NCBI GenBank assembly: GCA_964200185.2
Contig: CAXNAD020000236.1
Span: 1-23,743 of the forward strand
DNA from: Choristocarpus tenellus KU-1152
Lineage: Eukaryota; Phaeophyceae
Direction of reading: 5' to 3'
DNA: 23,743 nucleotides
A program made the position numbers and the translations under genes. The notes under the pieces are model-generated. The model did not search any database. It was given only the letters and a program-made list of their open reading frames with translations, and was not told where the DNA came from. Shown in pieces: positions 1 to 10,414 of this stretch; the first letter of the stretch is position 1; each line of letters opens with the position of its first letter.

Positions 1-710
1 GCTCTCCGATCTCCCCCCCCAGATACTTTGAGCCACTAATTGGAGGCAAAGGAGAGATCTACGCAAGACGAAATGCTCAAAAAAAATAAATAATATATAT
101 ATATATATATATATTTTCAAACGGACAGAAGGATCAAAAGATGGGTCTGCACAAACCAAACCAGGCAACGTAGAAAAAACAACTCACACTCACCCATGAG
201 AGCATACACAACACACATGTATGCATGCATGAATGGGACTTCAAGCGAAGTTGCAAGTAGTCGGCCCTGATAAATGCACACGCCATGCCAGGTGTTCACG
301 TAATGGCACGCGGTTGCATGATACATATTTGCAAATGGGTTGATTCCTCTGCAGTACAACAAGCATAGCCACTGAGGAAGAGCACCAATGTAGAACAATC
401 AAAACAGACAACCCAGCTGCAGTTCTTAAGCACGGAGAGTACCAGACACAAAATCCCAACAAAGGAGTCAATGTAGCAGATACAGCAGAACATTGCACCA
501 CACAATCACCACAACGGCAGAGGCTAGCAGGACACCTACACCACCTTGCCTGACATCAACACCGGGATTGCTGTATGGAACCCGGCCTTCTATTAATAAT
601 GTATTCACCGTCTCTAGCTCATATTAGCACCGTCTCTACATCCACCCACCAAGAGAAGGCTAAATGAACAGCCAGGGGGAGGAAGGGGTGGGGGGGGAGA
701 GGCAGCTCAC
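1..710. other. Presumed downstream part of the PHD gene; no exon resolved
   Basis: The minus strand here should hold the rest of the extended PHD. Short Cys/His-rich stretches appear (CCICYIDSFVG near 430-470; MYHATACHYV near 300-330), but they do not join the upstream exon in a consistent phase, so I leave them unassigned. An AT dinucleotide tract lies at about 91-114. The first 12 bases resemble a sequencing-adapter end, and bases 13-31 match the end of the small inverted-repeat element at 6655-6828. Confidence 0.4.
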
Positions 711-1719
711 ATTGAGAAGCCACGACATGCACACTGCATGAGCAACCTTTCTGTCAAAGGCTGTGGGAACCGTAGCAGCCACTCCTCGGAAGGAACACAG
801 CTGGCAGTCCAGCTCTGCAAAGGGGGGAATATTCAGGATGCACATCTTGCAAAACCTGGGTGCAGGAGGGGTGAGGACACACATAAGGTACTAACCGGTA
901 GATTTCAAGTGCAACATGAAGGTACTTCATATGAGTTGCGGACCTCTCGATTGCCTTTACTCCGAGCAAAAAATATATGTGAAAGGAAGGGAAGTGCATC
1001 CAACAGTAGACTCTCCACATCAGCCACCTACCACCTCTGACACTGACATCAGCACTGGCACTTGGGTTCTTTCTCTTGAGCTCACACACCATTGTCTCTC
1101 CGTGTTTTCAAATACATCACAACCCACCATTAAGGTTGCTGTTGGTATTTCTGTCTCTCCAGACAAAGCTAAACACTAAGATAACCACATGAATAGACAA
1201 AGGAGATGCACAGGTGGCAACAGGATCCAATATCCTCATTCCTCCAAAAAAATCGCATTGCTATACAATAGAGTACACCCATAAACATACAACAACGGCC
1301 CCAAAGATACACACACACACACACACTGTTTGAGTCAGGAAGGAGCCATAGTCGAACTCTAATATGCTCAGGTGTGTGACCTACAATGCAGGCGTGGTTT
1401 AGATAACATGGGTTGCATGTCCTAGCCATCCACCAATCGTTTTATCAGAGATACATGGGAACCTCTACTGCTATCATCAATATCACCTAACAAAACTGCT
1501 TGTGAGAGTGGAAAGGGGTGGGGCAGGGGAGGGGACACATTAGGAGGTAGGGGGAAAATCTTCAACTATCATATCTGCAGTCAATCCTCACCAGTCCCCC
1601 TTGGGCTTATCGCCCATCCCATAGCACAGCTGGTGCACATTTACTGGGCAACCATCACACATGACAATGCGATTGTCCTCGAGATTGAAATCCCGGTCAT
1701 ATCCACACACATAACAGTC
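711..1719 (-). CDS. PHD finger / extended-PHD chromatin-reader protein, two internal exons (gene incomplete)
   Basis: Two minus-strand exons join in frame: 1719-1592, then 855-711. The first opens after an acceptor (ctttag) and reads [10 protein letters not shown], then [17 protein letters not shown], and stops in the Trp codon of KGDW at donor GTGAGG. The second starts after acceptor cccag, completes that Trp and reads FCKMC. Together they supply all eight zinc ligands of a C4HC3 PHD finger in canonical spacing (Cys 2, 5, 21, 24, His 29, Cys 32, then CKMC). About ten residues on, ELDCQLC, GVAATVP and [12 protein letters not shown] match the zinc knuckle that opens the extended PHD of BRPF/JADE/NTO1/AF10-type proteins, which read histone tails in the nucleus. 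The exon ends at donor GTGAGC. The intron is 736 bases. I could not find the first exons (above 1720) or the rest of the extended PHD (below 711). The domain call is firm; the exact family member is open. Confidence 0.85.
1309..1326. repeat. (AC)9 microsatellite
   Basis: Nine uninterrupted AC units lie inside the large intron of the PHD-finger gene. Confidence 0.95.
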
Positions 1720-2600
1720 CTAAAGGTTTTTACACGCCCACAAAATGGAAGAAACAGGATGGAGCGAAGATAGTGTGTGGTGGGGGTGATGTAAGTTGTG
1801 AATGTGTAAAGGGTTGGTTGGGAACTGACAGAGAGGAGAGAGAGGGAGAGGCTCCTGTCATTGCTTTGTTCATGACGTGTAACACATAAGAGTCCCTTAG
1901 TCGAAGTAGAATAGTGTATTTTCCTTTAGTCATACTCAGAGAAAATTGCATGGGGAATATGGAGGTGATCATTGCAAAAATGCACCACGGTTTGGAGTGG
2001 GCAGGAAAGGAGGACAGAAGGCTGGGTGCATAATCATGAGTGTTTATCTTTCCTCTCTTCCCTTAGGCAAACAACCAATTGATCTGTCCAACTGAAGCAA
2101 CACATGTGCAGCAGTATTGCAGAATGGCTGCATGATTGCACTACTTGTTGAGGTACAGACTACATCCTTGGTGCCTTGCTTTTACCTCGCTGGTTATGTT
2201 GAACACAGCATAGACCAATACTAATCTTCTTGCCTACTGGACCCTGAGCTTGATTTGAACACATCAAGTTCACAACAGCCATAGAGACAAATCATCCTTC
2301 GCAGCTGACTGGGAGCTAGGTTCAACAAAAACACTGATTGGACCTATTGACGACTGTTGCATAGAGCCTAATGCCTCTCCGTCTTCTCCACGAGGTTCCT
2401 TAGTTGATTCATCTAGACCTGGACATTCTCGCATCTCACAATGAGCTATTTACTACCACCTCTGTTGGCCGATATAACTTACTAACCAAACGTAGGGCGA
2501 TACTTCCACAATAGCAACCCAAGGTAAGTCCTGAGACACCTCTTACCGTTTACAAAAACTGAACTGCAATCTCTCTGTGCTGCTGCCGTAGCCTACGATG
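1720..2600. other. Unassigned stretch upstream of the PHD exons
   Basis: Both strands carry frequent stops and no domain I recognise. Earlier exons of the minus-strand PHD gene are expected here or further up, but none could be placed on motif grounds. Confidence 0.4.
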
Positions 2601-4830
2601 ACACCTCCTCTACATCGTGCATCTACTGTTGGTATTGGCATGGAGTTCCTTCCATGCGTGTCAAATCTATGCAGTACATGACATTTTCGAGCGGAGTAGG
2701 GGCATTAACCCACCCAGTCCAAACAAACGTCACATTAGAGGAGAGATAACCAGATGCAAACAACATGTCCTCTATTCCAATACACTATCTCCTAATCCCC
2801 ATTTCCGGCGATCCTTAATGGTTAGAACGCTATTGCTGAAAATGGACCTTTTCCCTAAAGACTAAGGTTTTTCGATCGCTTTGGGACATGGAACCTACTT
2901 CGCTCTGGATACACGCGGATGACAAGAAAAGGAATCCAAGGACAAATCAACGCTCGTGCGGCACCGAATGCTTACGGATGAGGAATCAAAGCGGTGCGGT
3001 GCTGTCCTCGTAGGTGGGTAACTCGAGGCGAAATATGTTCGGCGTGAGTGCACAAACGATAGAGGGGTCCATGAGTCTCACATGTAGTGTTTAACATACC
3101 TCTTGAGCAAGGGATGCATCAAGCGGCGCCGCATTCGACAAACCACCTCCCTTCCAACCTGAGTTACCGATAATCCCATAGTTTCCGTAGCACTCTCCCT
3201 CATTGCAAGTATTGACACAGGATTCCCTCTTTGTCCTCGCTTCTTCGTTGAAGTCGTTCATTGTCCTAGAGTGTTTCCAGCTTCACGATATGAGCTGTAA
3301 ATCAGGGTTAAGAAGATGTCGAGAGATTTCCTCCCCCAGAATATTACACATGTACTGGAACGTATAACGTTGGGGAGGTCCAAAGAGGTCACAGGCTGTA
3401 TAACCCCTGAAGTACCAACACAAATTGCGTCCAGCCCTGAAAAGGTATCTTACTGTTTACCAAACACCTGGGAGGCTTTCGTCATATATACTGATGGATC
3501 ACTTGGAACAAAATGACTGTTCCCTCCATCAATTTTAACAGAATCATCTCTACAAATCAACTATTGAAAGTCGATCTGGCAAGCAATGTGGACTGTTGGA
3601 TTCCTGTATACATCTATCGTGTCCCTATAACTTAGTGGTAGGAGTATATAGAGACGACTATGTTAATAAACGAAGACTCCTATTTACTGGGCTAGTTGCA
3701 TCCATGGGATATGAGAGACTTCCCAAGGTGTGATTTTGATGCTTGGGGAGGATGGAAATGGAAAATGGATGCAATGTGGACAGGATAACTACTGGTGGAT
3801 CTGCCTAAAAGACTACCTCAAGAAGTTCAACGGGATCATGGTTGACGGATGGAGCACAAGGGCAATCAACAGAGGTGGTATATGAGTGTGTGGTTGGTGG
3901 GTACCACATGAGTTCACGGTAGAATGGTACTCCAACAAAGCTATAGTAACTGATGTACGTCACATCCAAGACAGCCCAAGCAACTACCACCACCACGGCT
4001 TCAACAGTAGTCTACCGAACGCTCCTGTTTTCCTTACCGTATTTCATATGTTGAGTTGATTTTGTTGTGTCCTTTTTCTTAATGCCTAGATTTTGAGGGT
4101 GTTGATACATTACAGTTGGGTTCTCTTCATACCCTTGTAGATAAACTGAGTTCTACTTTCTAAATCAGTTGTGACAGCTTTCTTGGATTAGTACTGCCAT
4201 TTGAAGCTCGGGCGGTTACGCCAACTACACACCCGTACCACTCTGTTGGTTGGTTAAGCTTGTGCTCCATCCCTCAACGGTTGTCCCAAACTTCTCCAGG
4301 TCGTCTTGTGGGCACATCCATCAGTTCTCATTCTGCAATCATGCATCCGTTTTCCATCTCTAAGTTCCCCAAACATAAGCACCTTACTTAGGAGGTCACT
4401 CTTCCCCCTTGTGTGGAAATGACCCTGTGAATAGAAGTTCTCCATTTTCTCACAAGTCACATTGATACTCTCACATCCGATCTTCACAAGGCCATCCTTT
4501 GTAGGACAGTACGTAATTTATGTGTTCTCGTTTGGGGAAATCCGATGCAACATGGAATTCGTGGTGATGGGAACAAGCTTCATATGGTGGACCTGGCGGA
4601 GTGCCCATGAAATACAACTACTACTCTGGAGTATGCAACAGAACCTCAAGTTCTCTAGTCTTAAAAGTAAGATATTACTAGTAAACTTCGTGAGTCAAAT
4701 TATCTTACAAGGTAGAGTCGCGTCCATTTGGGGGCCAAAATCCAATATTGCGATTTTGATGTAATTTTGGCCATCGTGTTTGTCAGGAAGTGCCAATATA
4801 CTTGTTCCAGACGTACTCTTTCAAAACGTA
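2600..4830 (+). mobile_element. Possible decayed retroelement sequence with an RNase H-like trace
   Basis: Reading frames are short and riddled with stops. One plus-strand frame near 3465-3513 ends in AFVIYTDGSLGTK, which resembles the first strand and catalytic Asp motif (YTDGS) of the RNase H domain in non-LTR retroelements. A second stretch near 4600-4690 (EIQLLLWSMQQNLKFSSLKS) loosely resembles the segment after the catalytic motif of LINE reverse transcriptases. Neither is strong alone. The best description is old, possibly nested retroelement DNA. Confidence 0.3.
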
Positions 4831-4833
4831 ATC

Positions 4834-4871
4834 ATTTTACCTACTCCGAAACATTTCGGAGTAGATAAAAT
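4834..4871. repeat. Near-perfect palindrome, 18-base arms with a 2-base spacer
   Basis: The left arm is 4834-4851, the spacer CA is 4852-4853 and the right arm is 4854-4871. The inner 10 bases of each arm (TACTCCGAAA and its complement) pair perfectly. Over the full 18 bases there is one mismatch. It sits at the 3' edge of the minus-strand LINE-like remnant. Confidence 0.9.
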
Positions 4872-6010
4872 ATGGTAAAAACCCGTGGGGAGCCAAGCCC
4901 CAAACAGACAAACAGGGCAAAACTCATACCATCTAAGATACTTCCATTCAAATGATACACCTCAGGTCCTTTCATCAAGTACTTGGACTGTATTTTAGGA
5001 AACAACTCCAAGGTTTCTGGATCCTCCAGCTGATATTTGTGGTTATAACTCAGTTTCAGCACTCATGGTGCCTTCTAGGTAAAGAATCTCCTCAGTATTG
5101 TAGTTCTGGCCCAGCGCCAGGACATCCATGATATCTCTTCAGTTCTTACAGCAGAACCTTGAGCACTTCAGTCTTGAGCGTCTGAACCCTGAGCTACCAA
5201 TTACTGTGCTCCATGAAGCTTCCCATGCCTGTTGGATCTGGTGGTGGATCTCCACGGAGGTATCACCATAATTAATCACTGTTTGAGCCCTCAAGATATT
5301 CAAACTTGTCGATCTCCTATACTCCTGTTCTGTACCATTGATCCCCGTTTCGTATGCCAGCTTGTGGGGATCTCGACGCACATGATCACTTTCTACTCCC
5401 ACGTACTAAGTTCAAATGCCTCCAGGCTCAAAGTATCCCCCCATCATCCATCTGTACATAAGCCCGCATTCCAATATGGAATATAAGAATAGTCAAAATA
5501 ATATTGGTAACATGTTACATGTAATGGTCTTAATGACAGTTCACATAAACATCATAGTTCTAGATATACATTGGAACTTGTTGATATCATATATAATATA
5601 TATATATATTTCATTTTGAGAGTGTACTAATACCCAATATGCCGCTCTGTTATATATCTCGATCAAACCATAAAGTCAACGATCAAGGTGAGAGGTCCAG
5701 TGCATTTGATGATAATTCACAACAGCACCGTCATCGCCTCATCTACCTACAGACTTGAGGGCTGAGGTTACTACCCCATCTGCACTAAGTGTGTGAACAT
5801 GGCGTTTGTAATAGACACACCATCAAGCTTTGTCATAACAAGCCAAAGGAGGGTGCAGTTGACAAAGTCGTATGACTTTTGCAGGCCAATGAAGGATGTC
5901 TACAAGAGACCCTTTTCTAATCGCCCGGGCCTCTGTAAGGAGGCACACATCACGAACACCATGTCACTGGTCATTGCCAAGGTCAGAATATATATCGCTC
6001 TCTGTCTTAT
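4840..6010 (-). mobile_element. LINE-like (non-LTR) retrotransposon remnant, reverse transcriptase fragment
   Basis: On the minus strand, about 6000 down to 5770, one frame reads MTSDMVFVMCASLQR, then after an in-frame stop SFIGLQKSYDFVNCTLLWLV. This matches the fingers/palm part of LINE reverse transcriptases: the segment before the first catalytic Asp followed by F-I-D-L-x-K-A-Y-D-x-V-x-R-x-x-L-W. The catalytic Asp of FIDL is Gly here and the Arg is Cys, so the copy is dead as well as interrupted. Further along the same strand (about 5300-5140) VEIHHQIQQAWEASW resembles the C-terminal E-I-x-x-R-I-x-x-A-W segment of the same enzymes. I could not place the catalytic YxDD box, the endonuclease or the element ends. 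This remnant has no host function. Confidence 0.65.
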
Positions 6011-6654
6011 GCCCTCCTTCCTGCTCAGCATAGGCTCTGAGGTATCGTGTAACAACTTTAGGGGGCACTCAAAACAGTGCGTGCCACCAATGAAATAGCC
6101 CTGCAGCTGTCACATCCAGCACATTCTTCTTTCCGAGAGTTTTAATAACGACCGCATCCTTTCATCTCCGAGGTACTTTTTCCGACAGTCACACAACACA
6201 GTAAATATTATGTTGTAGAAAATCTGCACAAAAGGGTCCTCATCAAGTCCAGCCTCTAGATTCCAATGGTTGGTCATCCGACCCCGTAGCCTTCTTGTTT
6301 GTCAAAGCAGTTCTGGCGCTCTTCAAATCCCCTATCATAGGAACGTAGTTGCTTCCAAATTATTTCCACCCTCGCTCCAGAATCCTGGTCGGACCTCAGT
6401 GCTGGAACGCCATCTCAAGAACAGCCTTCTTCAGTGTTGGGGATGGCAGTAGATCTGATAAACCAGTAACTTAGCATGTAGGTATATATTATTGACGACA
6501 CAACGGTAGTAGTGTTTACATTATCACCCATCACTACTAATACTGCAGAACATGTGAGGTTGTAGGATCAATTGTAGGATTAATAGCATCGATCTACACC
6601 CATAATCGTTTCTTTTGATTCGATGCAAATCGCCAACGAGTCTGATTGTGATTA
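6011..6654. other. Stretch of uncertain content upstream of the LINE-like fragment
   Basis: The minus strand may hold a more decayed N-terminal part of the LINE-like enzyme. One frame near 6010-6070 reads PLKLLHDTSEPMLSRKEGIR, vaguely like the region before the reverse-transcriptase palm. Nothing else is recognisable and no gene is supported on either strand. Confidence 0.3.
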
Positions 6655-6828
6655 TCAAAGTATCTGGGGGGGGGGTGTCGGCGTCCGTTTTTCACCCTTT
6701 TTCGATTTTCACTTTTCTGGTGTGATTTGGTCGCACGTATTGGATTTGAAATGTCAGCAAAAAAAGGAGTTGTTTGACCGAAACGGACGCCCCCTCACAA
6801 CCCCCCCCCCCACACACAGATACTTTGA
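6655..6828. mobile_element. Small MITE-like element with terminal inverted repeats
   Basis: A 174-base unit is bounded by perfect 12-base inverted repeats, TCAAAGTATCTG at 6655-6666 and its complement at 6817-6828. Next to each terminus is a homopolymer, 10 G at 6666-6675 and 11 C at 6801-6811. An inner inverted pair, GGCGTCCGTTT at 6680-6690 and its complement at 6781-6791, strengthens the fold. There is no coding potential. No clear target-site duplication flanks it. The same terminal sequence, including the run of C, recurs at window positions 13-31, so it belongs to a dispersed family. Confidence 0.7.
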
Positions 6829-6840
6829 CCCAGGTCCACG

Positions 6841-6855
6841 ATTGGATGATCCAAT
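6841..6855. repeat. Short palindrome beside the MITE-like element
   Basis: ATTGGAT, a single G, then ATCCAAT: 7-base perfect arms, 12 bases outside the right terminus of the element. The copy at the start of the window also has ATTGGA shortly after its terminus, so this may be part of a longer element. Confidence 0.7.
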
Positions 6856-7278
6856 CCCCTTTTTGGAGAGGATGCACGATCATGTTTAAAATGAGTAGTC
6901 AATGTTGTTGACGTGCTAGAATCCACACTTTTCAGGTTTGGGACTCATGTAGGTGTAGACTAGGCTGAAAATTGAATTAGTGAGTACAAGAAAACTCCAA
7001 GTTTGTAAATCGTAGAGGTCATACGATAACAAATCTGGGACAAGTTCCACACCATTGTAGTTCATGGATTACTCACACACGGTTTTCCATTTTCAGGATA
7101 TTGATGTGTTGTCCTAGATAGGTGTGTTCTTCCTATTAAGCGGTATACAACACGATTGTAGATGGTTTGACTTTTCCCTTTCCCTGACACTTTGCAGATA
7201 TGTATAGGTTAGAACCTCAACATGTTTGCGCTGGAAAGTTATGGGCGCCTTGGTAAGCAAGCAGAAGGTTGTCTGGGT

Positions 7279-8114
7279 GAGTTGGTTACGCACGTGCTAG
7301 GGGGGAGAGGGGTAGGAGGATACAGCAGGAAAGGAGCTGTCAAATCCCGTCTACGACATATAGTGTCTGTTACAACACAAATAGCTCTATCTAGACGTGT
7401 TATGCGTTTTAAGCTGGAGACACCAGGGACATGTGCAATGAAGGGTTTGTTAGATTCTTGAGATACTTCCCTAGCTCCTCACCCTGGGGTGCAGGACTAA
7501 GCTAGGTTGGAGACACAGGAGCGCAGTGGTGTAGCATATAGGTGGTAGTAAAATAGCAAATAGATAGAAAAATATTGTTCATATTTACGACAACTACTGT
7601 TACGTTTCCAAGGGCTATTCTGAAATTTTAATGATTTTTCATTGGTTTTACCCATGACACATCTGGAAAATGCCAGAAGAAATATATTATTTTGCCCTCT
7701 AACATCTCACAAATGTGTCAGGGAAAAAGCCAAACCAATATCTCAAGGATCATGGTAAAGTAGCAGTTATCGTAAATGTGAAAGATCTCTCTCCAAAATC
7801 TATTTACTATTTGAGTATCAACTATTATACCCCAACACTCCATTAAAAGCTCGTAATTGCAATGTTATGTATACTGCCATGCCTCCAACTTAGCTTTCCG
7901 CTGCACAACTGGGCGAGGAACTAGGGAACCATCTCAAGAACTTGATAGGCCCCTCCTTGGCCATATCCCTGGTGTCTCCAGGTTAAACGCATGACGTCTT
8001 GAGAGAGTCAGTTGCGCAGTGACATACACTATCTATCGTACACGGGAATTGACAGCCGTTTTCCTCCTATAGCCTGCTATACCTCTCCCCCCTACTGCGT
8101 GTGTACCCAACTCA
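7279..8114. repeat. Large diverged inverted repeat with about 330 bases between arms
   Basis: The plus strand of 7279-7535 aligns by eye with the reverse complement of 7864-8114. Shared blocks occur in the same order: GGGGGGAGAGG, GCTGTCAA-TCCCGT, TGGAGACACCAGGGA, TTCTTGAGAT and CTAAG-TTGGAG. Similarity is moderate throughout with small gaps, so this is an old duplication or a foldback-type element. Arm A carries a short open frame (7222-7461) and the matching frame in arm B is broken. I do not recognise the peptide. The spacer (about 7536-7863) is AT-rich and featureless. Confidence 0.8.
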
Positions 8115-8461
8115 TCTAGAACTACTATAGTTACAGTTTTGTTGAAAACTTTCTACCATAAAAAAAGGTGTTGAGTTTAAAAATAAGTGATGATATAAAT
8201 GACGATGATTGGTTACAACGATACCGCTAGTTGTTCTGTACATATACATATACAATAGTTGTACCGAAAATATTAGGCGCGGCATCCTGCGCACGGATAA
8301 GGTTGAGGCTTGAACTAAAATCTTTATAAATTATATAAGCAATCTTTGCACACGCAAGCAAAAAACGAGAGCTTGTTGAGGCCTTGTCCAGGTTAGTTTA
8401 TATAGACATCAAGCAACACCCAAGAACACATCGTTGTGGTATAATTGCCTTAAGTGAAACT
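8115..8461 (+). promoter_or_regulatory. Upstream region of the light-harvesting gene with TATA-like boxes
   Basis: This AT-rich stretch leads into the light-harvesting gene. TATA-like sequences lie at 8323-8330 (TTTATAAA) and 8333-8340 (TATATAAG), about 120-140 bases before the start codon. That is a plausible distance for a core promoter plus a short leader. The transcription start was not determined. Confidence 0.45.
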
Positions 8462-10414
8462 ATGAAGGTCGCAGGAGTTACGGTGCTGGCCATGGCTGGC
8501 GTGTCCTCTGCATTCCATGTGCCACTCACTACCCGCACCTCTACGACCCCTGCTAAGCCGACTGCTGTCGCTAAGGCGTCAGTGAGCGAGGAGGTGAGGA
8601 TCCAACAGTAATAGCTTATGCACTTAGGATCGGTTAATGCATTAGTATGTACAGACATCTTGATGAAACCTGTAGTCTCTGACCTGAGCCTGCCGTCGTG
8701 CTTATTTTCATATCCCTTCCTTAACATGTCCTAGACCAGGGAAGCACTGATCGCCATCGGTGGGTATGACGTGGAGACCTTCAACAAGCCTCTCGACCCG
8801 TTTAACTTTGCCCAGTGGGTTGACCCCGTGCAGCTTCGGGAATACGAAGTGGTGGGTACAAACCTTTTGATGTTGGTTTTAGTTTGTGCCTCAGAATATC
8901 CGTAACCTTCTATGAACTCAGTATCTGCCCAGAACAACAGGAAGATGTCTTTGTCCTCTATTGATCTCTCGTTTTTCATATTGCATGATGACCGTCTAAT
9001 GCTAGAGCAGTTGATGTTTCTGTTCGATGAACAGGAGTGATCCTCTAACTTAACGTACGTTTGGGTAATATTCTAGTTACGGTTCACAGAAAGTGCGTGG
9101 ACACAGAATAACTAAGTGCCTGTACCGCCACTATGCCTCACTTTCTGCAGGTGCACTGCCGAGTCGCCATGCTTGCTTTCGTTGGGTTCCTTTTCCCTGG
9201 TAAGTTATCATTGGATGGAAAACGTGGTGTCACAATACCTTCCGGTTTCCCATACTGACTTTCTCTCTCAACGGCAACTACTCCTTGTTTGTACTAAATT
9301 GATATTCACTCACCACTTGCTCATACCCACCCTCATAATATCCATCGATAAATGAAAGGGCAGCTACATGAGAGTTTTGAAGATATGTTTGAATTTGAAA
9401 GGGCTGACATCGCTGTGTGCGTATTCGAAGAGTGGCATATATTTGTGAAACCAAGAATCTACCTCACAAGATGTAGGACCTGCTTGATTTACTAGTGGGT
9501 TCTGTTTCGACGGAGACACTTCGTATATGTTCAGTTAAGACCCCTCCTGTCCTATGTAAGACATACTCTTGACCCTTCTCTTACCAACTCTACAACCTGT
9601 TTTTGTTGTTTTGCAGAGATGTTCTACATGTTTGATTCCACAGACATCACCTCCCCACATGGGTTGGAGGCTATCCAACAGGCGTCTCCCCTTGGAATGG
9701 CCCAGATCATTGGTGCATGTGGGATTGTTGAGGCTAACAAGTGGAAGCATGCACAGTCCGGCTCAACCAAGCCTTTCTATGACCCCTTCATGCTCTGGCC
9801 CAAGACCGAAAAGGAGCAGGAGAAGATGAAGATGAAGGAGCTTAAGAATGGGCGTCTGGCCATGTGAGTGAAGTGAAAAGGTTTAGGTTATGTCATAAGA
9901 GATGCGACAGAGGTTTTATTTGTACTAAACTCCTGTTAAGCTGAAGATACCTCTCTACCTCTGGGCCTGAGCAAGCACACAGATGTTTAATATGAGATCA
10001 AATTTGTACAATATTCAAACTGCTCAATTTAGAGAGCATTTTGTCGGTCACTTTGATGTCTATTGTAGTGTATAAACACTGGTTGCAAGACGTTGATGCA
10101 AAGGATCAGTAACTTATCTTTTCACTCATGCAGCTTAATATCTTGTTAAAATTATCTTGCAACCTATTGTTAGTATGTATGCGTTATTTACCATCACTGT
10201 GTTGCTCCTCGGTTTTATGGTGTTCAGGAACTGTGACTGCAACCTTGCAAATTCGAAAACATCTTGATTCAGTCTCTGGTTGGTACATAAATCCGATCTA
10301 TCAGTTGATTTCTTTTGATACATGCTCTTCCCCAATCACAGGCTTGGGTGGGCATCTTTTGTGTCTGCTGCTCTCATCCCAGGATCTGTCCCGGATGCTC
10401 TCATCCCCTTCTAA
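8462..10414 (+). CDS. Plastid light-harvesting chlorophyll-binding protein (FCP/LHC family), 5 exons, 205 aa
   Basis: Exons are 8462-8593, 8735-8851, 9151-9199, 9617-9863 and 10342-10414. All joins use GT-AG and keep frame (618 bases with stop). The product binds chlorophyll and carotenoid in the thylakoid membrane and feeds energy to a photosystem. Residues 1-17 are a signal peptide ending SSA, followed by FHVP, the Phe-led transit context of complex red-derived plastids, then a Ser/Thr/Ala/Pro-rich transit region. Helix 1 carries EYEVVHCRVAMLAFVG (residues 80-95), with the chlorophyll-ligating Glu82 and the salt-bridge Arg87. Helix 2 is near 125-143 (GMAQIIGACGIVEANKW). Helix 3 carries KELKNGRLAM (173-182), and the C-terminus has ALIPGSVPDAL, a typical LHC ending. 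The length fits the family. In helix 1 the usual His-Gly-Arg is His-Cys-Arg. Exon 3 is only 49 bases and encodes the helix 1 core. The gene looks intact. Subfamily (Lhcf, Lhcr or other) is not resolved. Confidence 0.95.

Noticed and set aside
240-520. Third and fourth exons of the PHD gene (CCICYIDSFVG; MYHATACHYV; CKYVSC)
   Set aside because: They look partly like an extended PHD, but the phases do not connect to the exon ending at 711 and an in-frame stop blocks the nearest acceptor.
3805-3996. Minus-strand open frame as a gene
   Set aside because: No recognisable domain, low-complexity start, and it lies in stop-rich DNA with possible retroelement traces on the other strand.
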